NCBI GenBank assembly: GCA_016201435.1
Contig: JACQCT010000014.1
Coordinates: 248,001-312,000, forward strand
DNA length: 64,000 nt
From: Nitrososphaerota archaeon
Lineage (GTDB): Archaea; Thermoproteota; Nitrososphaeria; Nitrososphaerales; Nitrosopumilaceae
Reading direction: 5' to 3'
Below, in pieces: positions 10,200-20,434 of the stretch. The translations under genes and the position numbers were made by a program. The notes under the pieces are model-generated. The model was not told the origin of the DNA. It saw nothing but the letters and a program-made list of their open reading frames with translations, and searched no databases. The first letter of the stretch is position 1, and each line of letters begins with the position of its first letter.

Positions 10200-10694
10200 A
10201 TGAGAATCAGACCTGTAATAATTGGATTAGTTCTTGTCTTAATTTCAGTCCCGGGTTATCTGGATACCCCCACTCTCATGTCTCAGATGGTACATTACAT
10301 GATGGGAACAATGACTGGTTCAATACCAGGTGCCGGCAGCGGCTCTATACTTAAGCAGATGGGCTATCCATCCAGAAGCACAGTTGTTCCCCTTATACAA
10401 TATTCATTTGTAGGGCTAGCACTTACAGGACTTGGTTTTATGGTGTTTGGAGCAATAGCCAGAAAAATTACAAGTCAGGTTACAGTAAATCTAATGACAG
10501 GAGATGCAAAAGAGCCAGAAAAAGTAGAAGAAGTAAAAGAAATGAAAAAAATAAAAGAAATTCACACCAGTCCCCAATTTACAGATGAAAGAATACAAAT
10601 AGACAATCGCAGTCTTAGAATATTACAAGAAAGACTAGCTAAAGGCGAAATTACGGCAAATGAGTTTCAGAATTTAAAAAGACTTTTAGAATAA
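10200..10694 (+). CDS. membrane protein with C-terminal SHOCT domain
   Basis: two TM segments; C-terminal LRILQERLAKGEITANEFQNLKRLLE. Confidence 0.7.
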   Translation: MRIRPVIIGLVLVLISVPGYLDTPTLMSQMVHYMMGTMTGSIPGAGSGSILKQMGYPSRSTVVPLIQYSFVGLALTGLGFMVFGAIARKITSQVTVNLMTGDAKEPEKVEEVKEMKKIKEIHTSPQFTDERIQIDNRSLRILQERLAKGEITANEFQNLKRLLE

Positions 10695-10749
10695 CCAAAA
10701 CAGGTATTTGTCATATTTTGAATAACAGATGTTATTTGAATTTCTAGTG

Positions 10750-11280
10750 TCAAGTGGAAATTTTTCTTGATCTGATAAATCTTGCAAGATGTATGAAACC
10801 AATGAACAGCCAAGCGTACATCATCGCAGTAAAAACAAACTGCACTATTTGATAATTAAGAGCGTTAACAAGTAAGTTTAACGGAAAAAAATACTGAATC
10901 AAACTAACAGGCAAAAACATGTTCAAAAATGCCGTACTATATACCTGTAATGCATTCCATCCCACAAAAACAGTAACAAAAAAGAAGACTGCTTTTTTTC
11001 CAACATAACTTTCAAACCCACGTCTTTCAAGCTTTACCAGTCTTTGGGTCAGGTTTTCTATTTCTTTTTGCTGTTCAGTAACATATTCATATTTTCTTTG
11101 TACAGATTCTTGATCGTGTACTCCTAGATATAGTGGAATGATGTTTTCCAGGTATTTTTGATCAGAAAATGGCAATACGCGGCCTGTAGTTAGCATATCA
11201 AGTATGTATTCTAGCCTTCCCGAATCGCCTTTGCCAATCTGCATCAATTGTTTTACTGAATTTATCAAATCGTTAGACAA
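10750..11280 (-). CDS. membrane protein with N-terminal MGxGDxxRLxYIL module
   Basis: LMQIGKGDSGRLEYILDMLTTGRVLPFSDQKYLENII followed by coiled coil and TM segments. Confidence 0.65.
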   Translation of the reverse strand: MSNDLINSVKQLMQIGKGDSGRLEYILDMLTTGRVLPFSDQKYLENIIPLYLGVHDQESVQRKYEYVTEQQKEIENLTQRLVKLERRGFESYVGKKAVFFFVTVFVGWNALQVYSTAFLNMFLPVSLIQYFFPLNLLVNALNYQIVQFVFTAMMYAWLFIGFIHLARFIRSRKIST

Positions 11281-11347
11281 TGACTAGGTGAAAAAATTGC
11301 CCAGATAAAAGGGAATGCTCTAAAAAAATTTTTATGAAATATATAAT

Positions 11348-11596
11348 TTAGCTAAACCCTGCCCCGAATTTATCACCTTCTTGGAGGGGATCAAAATCGG
11401 TGCTCTTTAGTTTTAGATACAAAAAGGCCTCGTTTACTAGTAAAATTGCATCGTCTTCCTTGAGCTTGAAATTTGTCTTTACATAGTCATAATATTTTTG
11501 TAATGTCTTTGGATTTTGTTCGTCAAGTGGGGTTTTATCTGAAATAATTTGTGATGCGATATTTTCTATTTGAGAGTCATGTTTAGAATCGCTCAT
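11348..11596 (-). CDS. hypothetical protein
   Basis: 82-aa ORF. Confidence 0.55.
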   Translation of the reverse strand: MSDSKHDSQIENIASQIISDKTPLDEQNPKTLQKYYDYVKTNFKLKEDDAILLVNEAFLYLKLKSTDFDPLQEGDKFGAGFS

Positions 11597-11787
11597 GTGT
11601 GTTTGTAGTTTAATGACTTTTTAACACTTTGTAAATTACATCCAAATAATGTAAATACTAATCTGGTAAAACCAGATACCATCTTGGTCTTAATTTGGAC
11701 TCATTTTTGTAAAAATGTTAAATTTTAATTTGATTTATTCGATAAAATGTGGTTTACAAGAGTTGTAGAGTTTTCATTTTTTAAAAT

Positions 11788-13008
11788 TTAACAAGTTAAA
11801 ATGGGTAATAAAATATGAATCCGAGTCCCTGGATTGATTTCATCTGACTCTGCCCAGATTTTACCGTCATGATTTTCAATTATTCCTTTACAAACAACCA
11901 GACCAAGTCCTGTGCCGCCATGCTCTCTTGTGGAAGAGCTGTCTATCTGATAGAATTTTATAAATATTTTATCAAGTTTATTTTTTGGTATTCCAACACC
12001 ATTATCAATAATGCTGATTCTTGCATGTGTGTTGTCCTCTAGTCGTAGTTTGATGTTTATTTCCCCGTTCTTTTTTGGGCAGAAATCCATAGCATTTGAT
12101 ATTAGGTTGATTAAGACTTGTTCTATTCTGGTATTATCACATAAACAAGAAATGTTCTCTTGAAGATCTGTAGTGACCATAATGCCGTGACTTTCCAGAT
12201 CAGGTCGCATCCTTGCAAGTGTATCTTTTATTATTTGAGAAAGATTGTGTGGATTCTTTACCAATGCGAGCTGCCCAAGTTCAATTTTTTGAGCATCTAA
12301 TAGATCCGATATCATCTTTAGGAGAAATTTTGAACTAGTTCTGATGATCTCAAGCTTTTCCTTCTGAATTTCATTTATTTTTCCCCATTTTTGTGAGAGT
12401 AAAATATCAACGTAGCCTACTATTGGCACAAGTGGTGTCTTTAATTCATGAGTTATCATGGCCAAGAATTCTTTTTTTATTACATCTGTGTCTCTGAGTT
12501 TTTCATATGATTCTCTCTCTAAATCAATAATAGTTTTAATAGAATCACTCATGATATCAGTTGACTGGGAAGGTTGTTCCAGTTCCCCAGATTCTCTTGC
12601 TTTGATTTGATCAGCAAGACCATCTCGTAAGATCTTTCTTCGTCTTTCATATTCATCACTTTCTAATAGCTTGACTGCCTCGCTTGCTTGACCATTGTTA
12701 ACAAGTTCAAGTGCCTTGGTTTCCATCTCCACAAGATCAAGATTTGCTTTATCCATAGCTAAAAAGAACTTTTCATCTTTTTTGTCCGCAGTTTTAATAG
12801 CCTTTTTTAATAATTTATCTGATTCTGGTTCGAGCATCCTGTATCTTTGTTCCCACTTTTTATCGCTGGTAAAAGCATAATTTCGAGCAGCTTGGGCTAA
12901 CACTTCTTCATAATACCTCATAAGTTGAATGTTGTATAGCCACATGCTCATGATATCGTTTAATTTTTTATCAGTTCTAAAGTTTACTACAAAGTTCATG
13001 CAAATCAT
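11788..13008 (-). CDS. soluble sensor histidine kinase
   Basis: H-box EFLAMITHELKTPLVPI; N-box NLISNAMDF; GTGLGLVVCKGI. Confidence 0.92.
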   Translation of the reverse strand: MICMNFVVNFRTDKKLNDIMSMWLYNIQLMRYYEEVLAQAARNYAFTSDKKWEQRYRMLEPESDKLLKKAIKTADKKDEKFFLAMDKANLDLVEMETKALELVNNGQASEAVKLLESDEYERRRKILRDGLADQIKARESGELEQPSQSTDIMSDSIKTIIDLERESYEKLRDTDVIKKEFLAMITHELKTPLVPIVGYVDILLSQKWGKINEIQKEKLEIIRTSSKFLLKMISDLLDAQKIELGQLALVKNPHNLSQIIKDTLARMRPDLESHGIMVTTDLQENISCLCDNTRIEQVLINLISNAMDFCPKKNGEINIKLRLEDNTHARISIIDNGVGIPKNKLDKIFIKFYQIDSSSTREHGGTGLGLVVCKGIIENHDGKIWAESDEINPGTRIHILLPILTC

Positions 13009-13158
13009 CTAGGAAAGGGAATTGAGAAAGTCAAAAAATGTCATTCACCCATTCTTGATAATCCATTTGGTTCTATCAAGCTATATGGTAGAGAATGGTT
13101 ATAATGAAATTACCAAATCTATTTGTTCTAAAAGGATCTTAACAAGTAGATTATCAAT

Positions 13159-13467
13159 ATGGTAGATATTGATCGCACTAAATTTGTATATCTGCTTCTT
13201 CATGGACATGACGAACTACTAGATTTGGTAAAATCAAAATTAATCAAAAAGGGATTTGATAAAAAACAAGTCGTTAATGCTGATCCTCGTAAATTTGCAG
13301 AAGAAGGAAATTACGTTGCTCAACTATGGATGCCTGATAAACCGACTCAATTACTTGTCGACAGGATAATAAAAGCAGAAACTAAATCCCCACAAAAAGA
13401 AGGAGAACGTCAATCAGATTGGATAACTCGTGAATCAATATGTATTATTGAACTGTTTGATAAATGA
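13159..13467 (+). CDS. hypothetical protein
   Basis: 102-aa ORF. Confidence 0.6.
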   Translation: MVDIDRTKFVYLLLHGHDELLDLVKSKLIKKGFDKKQVVNADPRKFAEEGNYVAQLWMPDKPTQLLVDRIIKAETKSPQKEGERQSDWITRESICIIELFDK

Positions 13468-13566
13468 AGTTTTGAATAAACCCCTAACTTAACACTTCAA
13501 ACCCCTAATTGAACACCAAGTCAAAATCAGACAAAAGCCCCTTAAAGATTGAAGTGTCCCAGTTCT

Positions 13567-15117
13567 TCATCTGTAAGTTTTCGGTTGACGAATTCTTTCT
13601 CGAAATCGAATTACTATCATAAAAAGTAAAAATCCCACAAATGTTACATTTACAGCAAATGTAAATGAATTATCAAGCGATCCTTGCAGAGTTCCAAAAG
13701 GAAGTGGGCTGGTCCACACCACACTTGGTGAAAAATAAAATTTTTGCCAGTCCAACAAGGCGGTCACAGAATGGACAAATACAAAACACACAGAAAAAGC
13801 AATTTTTGTTTTGTGATATGTTATACCATTGATGAAATTCCAGAATCCATAAGAGGCAATAAAAATGATTGAAATCAAAAGAGGTAGTAGATATCTCTCT
13901 TGAGAGAAATCCTTTGCTATCAAAAGTGTGAAAATAAAAGTACTAATGAACCAAATTAAAACCACACCATCTCGTGCATAATTTTTGAATTTTCTTATTC
14001 TGTAGATTAGATATCCAAGTCCAATGAAGAAAAAGATGCTTAATGGTATACTTGAATAGGTTAGAGGAGAAGTCAAACTAAAATTGCGAAACTGACTGGA
14101 AGCCGGTTCAAGTATTTGCCGCTCTATAAAACTTGGAAAGAGAACATAATGAAAAACTGTTATCATATTTTTAATCTGAATGCCATGAATAGTTGGATAT
14201 CCGATATACCAAACATCGTGATTGTAATTGTCCATATCACTTTTTGTCACTGCGATTTGGTGCAATGGATTTTCGTAAAATCCTGGCAGAGTTAAAAAAA
14301 ATGACAATACCGTTATTATAATAAAAAGGAAAACAGACAGACAGATTTTAGGTATGTGCCCTTTGCCAAGAGTAGAACCAGTATCTCTTTTGAACATACC
14401 CCCAAACAAAATAATGCCAAGAAACAATCCAGAGAATTCTACAGACAGCATCTTTGAAGTAAAAGCAAAACCAAATGTAATGGCACTTAAAATTAAATAT
14501 CTAATTTTCAAGTGGCCAGTTTTGAAAGCATAAAGTAAAAGCAATAACGATAACATGCTAAAGAAAACATAGTGGACCTCAGTCATCACACTCCTACTGT
14601 ACCACAACCAAAGATCATAGAATAAGAAAAGAAGAGAAAAGATAACGCCGACATATTTGTTAAAAAAGAATTTTCCAATTAAAAATGAAATTACAACAGT
14701 CAGAGAACCAAAAAGCGGTGAAAAGAGGCGGCCTGCAGTGAATTCTTGAACTGTAGGCAGATTAGCATGATCAGAGCATTGCCAGTAACAGGCCCAAATG
14801 TTAAAGTATCCACTGTCTTCGTTTCTTACATCCATTGGAAAACCAATCAAAAAATTTCGGATTGGACTATAGGTCAGGCCATATGCAGGTATGTGATACA
14901 AAAGGTGACAGTTGTCAAGAGATACTAAGCATGGATTACCAAAATCTCCCTTCATTATCAATTGGATGTAATTTCCAGCCCAGCTCAGATAGACAACCTC
15001 GTCTCCATGCCAAGGCTGTCCTTCTAGATTATACGAATAAATGAAAAAAGCCCCCAGAAATAGCATAATAGGAATTATGTAATTGGAGTTTGTGCCGATA
15101 AAATGCACTAGCTTCAT
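13567..15117 (-). CDS. glycosyltransferase family 39 / PMT-like integral membrane protein
   Basis: many TM helices; N-terminal WHGDEVVYLSWAGNY acidic loop. Confidence 0.75.
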   Translation of the reverse strand: MKLVHFIGTNSNYIIPIMLFLGAFFIYSYNLEGQPWHGDEVVYLSWAGNYIQLIMKGDFGNPCLVSLDNCHLLYHIPAYGLTYSPIRNFLIGFPMDVRNEDSGYFNIWACYWQCSDHANLPTVQEFTAGRLFSPLFGSLTVVISFLIGKFFFNKYVGVIFSLLFLFYDLWLWYSRSVMTEVHYVFFSMLSLLLLLYAFKTGHLKIRYLILSAITFGFAFTSKMLSVEFSGLFLGIILFGGMFKRDTGSTLGKGHIPKICLSVFLFIIITVLSFFLTLPGFYENPLHQIAVTKSDMDNYNHDVWYIGYPTIHGIQIKNMITVFHYVLFPSFIERQILEPASSQFRNFSLTSPLTYSSIPLSIFFFIGLGYLIYRIRKFKNYARDGVVLIWFISTFIFTLLIAKDFSQERYLLPLLISIIFIASYGFWNFINGITYHKTKIAFSVCFVFVHSVTALLDWQKFYFSPSVVWTSPLPFGTLQGSLDNSFTFAVNVTFVGFLLFMIVIRFRERIRQPKTYR

Positions 15118-15331
15118 TAGTTTGTGTTCTCCATTTCATTGCTAAAATACTGGTATAATTTTAAGTTCGTTTTTTATCATTGGTGTTTCAACTGTGAGGT
15201 ATAATGATCATAGGTATATGACACAATTCTAGTAGTTGTTTTGTTTCTTACAACTACAAAAAGATGTAAGTTTTCAAAAGTTATTTTATGTCTATAATAG
15301 TTTAAAAAATTGGTGTAGGTTTTCTCTTTTG

Positions 15332-16039
15332 TTATATATGTGACTTGAAGAATTTATTTACGATTCCCATGTTGTGTTTGCCAGAGCCAATTCTGTAGGT
15401 GATAAATCTATTTCTAATATCAAAATTGTGAAAAGAGACAGGGTATTCCTTTGCAAAGCCACCATTATCAGAAAGTAATCGATTGTATGGAAAATAAGCT
15501 AAAGATTCCAGATCAGAAGAGTTGTCATTTATGCCATAGGCAAGGTTTGATATTTCAACTTCATATCTGATTGGATAAGGTGTATCACCAATTCTATTAT
15601 GCCATTCAAGACCTGTGAAGTGTTTTGATATGGAAAAATCAAATGAATTTCCATTTACATCAAAGAAGAAGGAGTCAGTCTGACCAGAAATTTCATCTCT
15701 TAGATGGTAACCAATTCTTTGTTTTGATGGCTCCATGATTATCTGGCGCAGATATGAACTGCCTACTATTGGTTTTATCTTAAATTCGTATTTGTTTTCA
15801 CCTTCAAATATTGCATGAAATTTACCGTCATCATTGAATGAGCAAATTAGATTGAGCTCAACAGGAATGTGTTGTTTGTTAAAGAGTTCAAGGAGATAGA
15901 GCATCCATGATTTATCTGGAATTTTATTTCCTAAATCAGAGACAACCGTAATAACATCTGATATTCCCATATACTGTGAAAGATCTGATACACCATCTTC
16001 CTTGTCCACCAGACAATAATATCCTGACCAAAAATGCAA
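15332..16039 (-). CDS. hypothetical protein
   Basis: 235-aa ORF. Confidence 0.6.
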   Translation of the reverse strand: MHFWSGYYCLVDKEDGVSDLSQYMGISDVITVVSDLGNKIPDKSWMLYLLELFNKQHIPVELNLICSFNDDGKFHAIFEGENKYEFKIKPIVGSSYLRQIIMEPSKQRIGYHLRDEISGQTDSFFFDVNGNSFDFSISKHFTGLEWHNRIGDTPYPIRYEVEISNLAYGINDNSSDLESLAYFPYNRLLSDNGGFAKEYPVSFHNFDIRNRFITYRIGSGKHNMGIVNKFFKSHI

Positions 16040-16263
16040 TCTAGATTCAATTTATGTAGCACATTGCTTTTAGAGATTGCTGATAGATTGTAGGTTCGGT
16101 TCTGTTAAGACCCAGTACTATAATGATTCCATTTTAGATTCATATCTTGGCATCTAAAATCTTATTTGTAGTAGATTTTACAATTCATTTTCTAGAATTG
16201 TTTAAAGTCAAAGGTTATAGCCAAAGTTTCTAGTCTGTTTTTTTCTGTCTATTATACTATAAA

Positions 16264-16860
16264 TCAGGAGTATACTCTAACCGATTGGCTTGGGGCAAGA
16301 ACACGTCGTTCTTTTTTTAATATTTGTTGCATGAATCTATCAAAATTTGCTTCGTCAAATATCTGCCATCCCCACTTTTGAATATCAAGATCATATGATT
16401 TGTAATCTTCAATGATATCACCAAACCAAGATCTGTACAGGTCCTCCTCTTTTTTTGCCTGCTCGTGATTATTGAAGAATTTTATCTCTATCCAGTCAAT
16501 GTCCCCATTTGTTCTAGCAGAGAAATCACAAAATGGAGATTCTGTAAGATATTTCTTCATCTCCTCCATTCTTTGTAAAAAGTCTCTAGGGGATGTAAAT
16601 TTTACAGTGACAAGACGAGTAGTTGCCATGTTGACTTTTTGAAGGTCTACCATTGTGGTATAACCAAGAATGACCTTATCATGCTCTAGTTTTGCCATTC
16701 TCTTTCCTACTCCTCTCTCAGAGATTGAAATTCCTTTTTCTTCCAATATCTTTACAATATTTCGTGCCGAGATTCTGCCATTTGATATTAACAAATTCAA
16801 AATTACCCTATCCAAATCATCCATTGAATAACTAGTGAAAAATTGTAAAATAGACGTCAA
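16264..16860 (-). CDS. Lrp/AsnC-type HTH transcriptional regulator
   Basis: DDLDRVILNLLISNGRISARNIVKILEEKGISISERGVGKRMAKLE. Confidence 0.82.
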   Translation of the reverse strand: MTSILQFFTSYSMDDLDRVILNLLISNGRISARNIVKILEEKGISISERGVGKRMAKLEHDKVILGYTTMVDLQKVNMATTRLVTVKFTSPRDFLQRMEEMKKYLTESPFCDFSARTNGDIDWIEIKFFNNHEQAKKEEDLYRSWFGDIIEDYKSYDLDIQKWGWQIFDEANFDRFMQQILKKERRVLAPSQSVRVYS

Positions 16861-16861
16861 A

Positions 16862-16902
16862 GTTCAAAACTTGAACCAAAGTTGTCAAAAAGTTCAACAA
16901 CT
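16862..16902. promoter_or_regulatory. candidate Lrp-type operator cluster
   Basis: GTTCAA-aac-TTGAAC (16862-16876) and AGTTGT...ACAACT (16880-16902) directly upstream of the Lrp gene. Confidence 0.5.
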
Positions 16903-16971
16903 AAACCAAGATGCCATCAAAAGTTAGGCCGATTCTAAATAGATCTTTGTTGTTTAGGAGTCCAGATAAAC

Positions 16972-17196
16972 ATGACAACAGAACTACAGACAAACCAACA
17001 CGGCGCCTTGACGGTCCAAAAGAAAATGACCGTCATTGGCTTGGCAGCATTGCCAATAGTCCTAGCCGCATACAGCAACAACGGAATATCAGTACAGGGT
17101 ATTTCGTCAGTCCTAACAAGTGGAGTGTTTCCAATTGGTTTCACTTTGCTTTCATGGGGAATTGCTGCAAAAATAGGGCTAAAGATTAGAAAGTAA
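16972..17196 (+). CDS. small membrane protein
   Basis: two TM segments, basic C-terminus. Confidence 0.55.
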   Translation: MTTELQTNQHGALTVQKKMTVIGLAALPIVLAAYSNNGISVQGISSVLTSGVFPIGFTLLSWGIAAKIGLKIRK

Positions 17197-17286
17197 GTAC
17201 ACTACTTTCTTTATTTTTTTTCTCTACAAATAGAAAATCAATATTAATCAGACTTTCATCATTACGCCAATTATGTTATATGATAT

Positions 17287-17823
17287 TTACTTTGCAATAA
17301 CTTGTTTTTTCTGGGTCCCTTTGTAAGAGGAATCTCTTTTCTTTGGCAGTTGTTTTTGCACAAAGTTGTAGTTGTGCTCTTTTGTCTGCTTGATAAGCTC
17401 AACTAACATATTTCTTTGTATTGGAGGCACATTCTCTGACATATCATAAAACATTTCTGCAATTTGCATCAACTGGATAATTCCTTGGTTGAAGACCCTC
17501 ATGTTTTTTGTCCCGTAATCTAGGAATGAAGAATAAGATGAGAACATATTGTGCGTTGTGTTTATCCAAGCTTCTGTGATCAACTTTGATTGCCTGCTCA
17601 TCAGATCCGCGTCATACCATAATGGATAGCCTTTTGTGAGCTTTTTCTGCAGATCCAGATAGTACTGAAGCATGTCAGACAACCCTGCAAGATACTGACT
17701 TCTAAAATCAGCCGAAGAGTTTGAGAAATTCCTTGAAAAGTTGTCTGCTTCTTTGATTCTTTGCTTATAATTTGATTTGAGTGTCTCTAGAAATTTGTTG
17801 TTCTGGTCCTCATTTGTGCTCAA
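17287..17823 (-). CDS. phasin-/PhaE-like helical protein
   Basis: long helical ORF (SQYLAGLSDMLQYYLDLQKKLTKG...); similarity by eye. Confidence 0.45.
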   Translation of the reverse strand: MSTNEDQNNKFLETLKSNYKQRIKEADNFSRNFSNSSADFRSQYLAGLSDMLQYYLDLQKKLTKGYPLWYDADLMSRQSKLITEAWINTTHNMFSSYSSFLDYGTKNMRVFNQGIIQLMQIAEMFYDMSENVPPIQRNMLVELIKQTKEHNYNFVQKQLPKKRDSSYKGTQKKQVIAK

Positions 17824-18105
17824 GTCTTTTCATCTTAGTTACATCTAGATCGTCATTGCAATAGATAAGGGTATTGTAGATCTCTTTGTAAGATAATTTT
17901 GTATTTTATAGAGTACAAAATCTAATTCTGACTATATCCTATTTACATAGTTGGATTGATCAAAACTGAATCGCTTTTATTTTCTTTTTTTTAAATCGGC
18001 GTATGTTGTAACTTTTGTAGATTACATGTGTATATTATTCTAGTTATACATGAATTGGAATAATAATTGAAAGTTAGCTAAACCTACTTCGTTATACTAC
18101 TATGA

Positions 18106-19074
18106 ATTGGTGCGGAATCCATAATTATCGTAACCTACCATTATATCATTACGCAGTACACGCCAGAGGAAATTTTCAATAAATGCGAAGAGATTAGATG
18201 TAAAAAAGGACCAGTAATAACAGATAATGTTTCAGGAGAGGAGGTATGCAGTAGATGCGGTCTTGTTTTAATGGAAAAGATAGAAAGTTCTGGTCCTGAA
18301 TACACAACATATGATCTGTCTGAATTCATGACAAAAACTAGAAGTGGTGCAGGACAGTCGCTTGCAATGTTTGATATGGGATTACCTACAATAATTGACT
18401 CCATAAATAGAGATGCGTCAGGAAATTCTTTGTCTTCTTATATGAAAAATACATTTGGTAGATTAAGAGTTTGGGACAACCGTAGCAAATCAAAATTAAC
18501 AAGTAGAGGATTAATGCGTGCCGTTTTAGTTCTTAACAAGTTGAAGGCAGAGCTTGGTATTCCAGATGTGGTAATAGAAAAAGCTGCATACCTATACAGA
18601 AAAGCTATGATTAGCAAAATAACAATGGGAAGAAGTTCTGCGAGTATGACATGTGCATCACTTTATGCAGCATGCAGAGAGACAGATACTCCAAGGACCT
18701 TAAATGATATAGCACGTGTTGGAAACATAACAAGAAAGGATATTTCAAAAAGTTACAGGAATTTAATTAAAACTTTGGATTTAAGACCAAAGCCTTACGA
18801 CTCATCTGAATTTATAACTCGAATCTCAAGTGAGGTTGGGATAAGTGAAAAAACAAGAAGAAATGCATTGGACTTGTTGTCCAAAGTGGTAGAAAAGGAA
18901 ATCTCTGCAGGAAAAAACCCCATGGGTTTGGCAGCGGCGGTTCTTTATTTATCATGTGTAAAGAACGATGAGAGAAAAAAGCAGGCAGATATTGCAAACG
19001 CATCTGGCATAACAGCTGTAACTATACGAAACAGAGTCGAATCTCTGAGAAAAGAACTTGGTTTAAAGAATTAA
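18106..19074 (+). CDS. tfb: transcription initiation factor IIB (TFB); start codon unresolved
   Basis: in-frame zinc ribbon CEEIRCKKGPVITDNVSGEEVCSRCGLVL upstream of the track's ATG at 18271; two cyclin folds (RGLMRAVLVLNKLKAELGIPDVVIEKAAYLYR; AAAVLYLSC). Confidence 0.9.
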   Translation: MGAESIIIVTYHYIITQYTPEEIFNKCEEIRCKKGPVITDNVSGEEVCSRCGLVLMEKIESSGPEYTTYDLSEFMTKTRSGAGQSLAMFDMGLPTIIDSINRDASGNSLSSYMKNTFGRLRVWDNRSKSKLTSRGLMRAVLVLNKLKAELGIPDVVIEKAAYLYRKAMISKITMGRSSASMTCASLYAACRETDTPRTLNDIARVGNITRKDISKSYRNLIKTLDLRPKPYDSSEFITRISSEVGISEKTRRNALDLLSKVVEKEISAGKNPMGLAAAVLYLSCVKNDERKKQADIANASGITAVTIRNRVESLRKELGLKN

Positions 19075-19179
19075 TCAAACTTGCATTATAAAACTAATCT
19101 TATCTACAACAATCATTTGATAAGACAAACAAACTTTTGTGGAAAGTCAATAATATGGGTAATAACCATGTAATCATTC

Positions 19180-19596
19180 ATGTTTTCAAGAATTCTTGTT
19201 GCAATAGATGGGTCAGAATCCGCAAAAAAGGCGTTTGAAGAATCAATTTACCTTGCACAAAAATGCAATTCAAAATTAGATGTTGTTCATGTTGTACAAT
19301 GTGAGTTGGGAGGTGATAGTGCTACAACTTTTGAGCTAATAGATGAACTTAAAACCAAAGCCGAAAAAATGTTGGACGAATATAAAATTCAAGCTGCAAA
19401 AAACAATGTGTCAATAGAAATAATGGTAATCCAGGGAGATCCTGCTCAGGTAATAATTGATCTTGCTAAAACTAAAAGATATGATTTGATTATTATGGGA
19501 ACTCGTGGTAGGAGTACTTTTCATGAATTGTTAATTGGTAGTGTTTCACAAAAAGTAATGCATCATGCCATCTGCCCCGTTATGGTAGTTCGATAG
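19180..19596 (+). CDS. universal stress protein (UspA)
   Basis: ILVAIDGSESAKKAF; IIMGTRGRSTFHELLIGSVSQKVMHHAICPVMVV. Confidence 0.93.
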   Translation: MFSRILVAIDGSESAKKAFEESIYLAQKCNSKLDVVHVVQCELGGDSATTFELIDELKTKAEKMLDEYKIQAAKNNVSIEIMVIQGDPAQVIIDLAKTKRYDLIIMGTRGRSTFHELLIGSVSQKVMHHAICPVMVVR

Positions 19597-19679
19597 GACA
19601 TGCAGTTATCGTAACTAAAACAAATAAGCTAACTTGTGGTTGATATTCAATATGGTTCTGGAAGTGTTCATTCTGCCTA

Positions 19680-19693
19680 TTTTGGCGCCAAAA
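19680..19693. promoter_or_regulatory. 14-bp perfect palindrome TTTTGGCGCCAAAA, candidate operator
   Basis: ~50 nt upstream of the RHH-like gene 19742. Confidence 0.45.
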
Positions 19694-19741
19694 AAACTGT
19701 CTGTCTCATTCTAAGCTTTAACGCTACTAATCTACCTAGTC

Positions 19742-20023
19742 TTGCCTATGTATACCATGGTCTACTTTAGGGTAGTCTCTACAAAACTTACCGAAGAGGA
19801 GCATAGTAAATTGCTAGATGTTTGCAATATAATAGGTTGCCCTTCTTCTACATTAATTAGAGATGCAATATTAAAAATAATCAATGTAGAACAAAAAACA
19901 ACAGAAGAAGAGTTTAATCCAATGCGAAAATTTGCAAAGGAATTAAGCATTAAATCTCAGCAAGAAAAAAAACAAGTTCCTATTGAATTAGCAAAACTTC
20001 TTGGAATAAAGGAAATTAAATGA
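19742..20023 (+). CDS. ribbon-helix-helix (CopG-like) DNA-binding protein
   Basis: FRVVSTKLTEEEHSKLLDVCNIIGCPSSTLIRDAILKII; preceded by a 14-bp palindrome. Confidence 0.6.
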   Translation: MPMYTMVYFRVVSTKLTEEEHSKLLDVCNIIGCPSSTLIRDAILKIINVEQKTTEEEFNPMRKFAKELSIKSQQEKKQVPIELAKLLGIKEIK

Positions 20024-20122
20024 GACATTTTGAATCAAGATTCACCTCACTAGTGATTTCCAAATTTGGCAGATCTTTCTTAAATAATTAAACGATGTAA
20101 AGGAACCAATAGACGAGAGCAA

Positions 20123-20296
20123 ATGATAGAATTAGAAAATATAGGTGCAATTGGAATCGTTGGAATTATGCTCATATTCGTTGCAATGTTTATGTTGGTT
20201 TCAATAGGTAGTTGGATTATTACAAAATATACAAACTCAAAAAAAGAAAGAAGTCTTCTTAAAAATAAAATTTCAAAGTTTGAAATAACTAAATAA
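20123..20296 (+). CDS. single-TM small protein (not in ORF track)
   Basis: MIELENIGAIGIVGIMLIFVAMFMLVSIGSWIITKYTNSKKERSLLKNKISKFEITK, ATG to TAA. Confidence 0.45.
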   Translation: MIELENIGAIGIVGIMLIFVAMFMLVSIGSWIITKYTNSKKERSLLKNKISKFEITK

Positions 20297-20434
20297 TAAT
20301 CTAAATCTCTATAATGTACCAGTGTCTGATATCAAATATTGTAATTGTGTTTGTAAGAATCAATATAACTATGATAAGTGATTCCCAAAAATGGGCGTCG
20401 GTCTTTTTATATCATGATTTAAGATAACTCCTTT

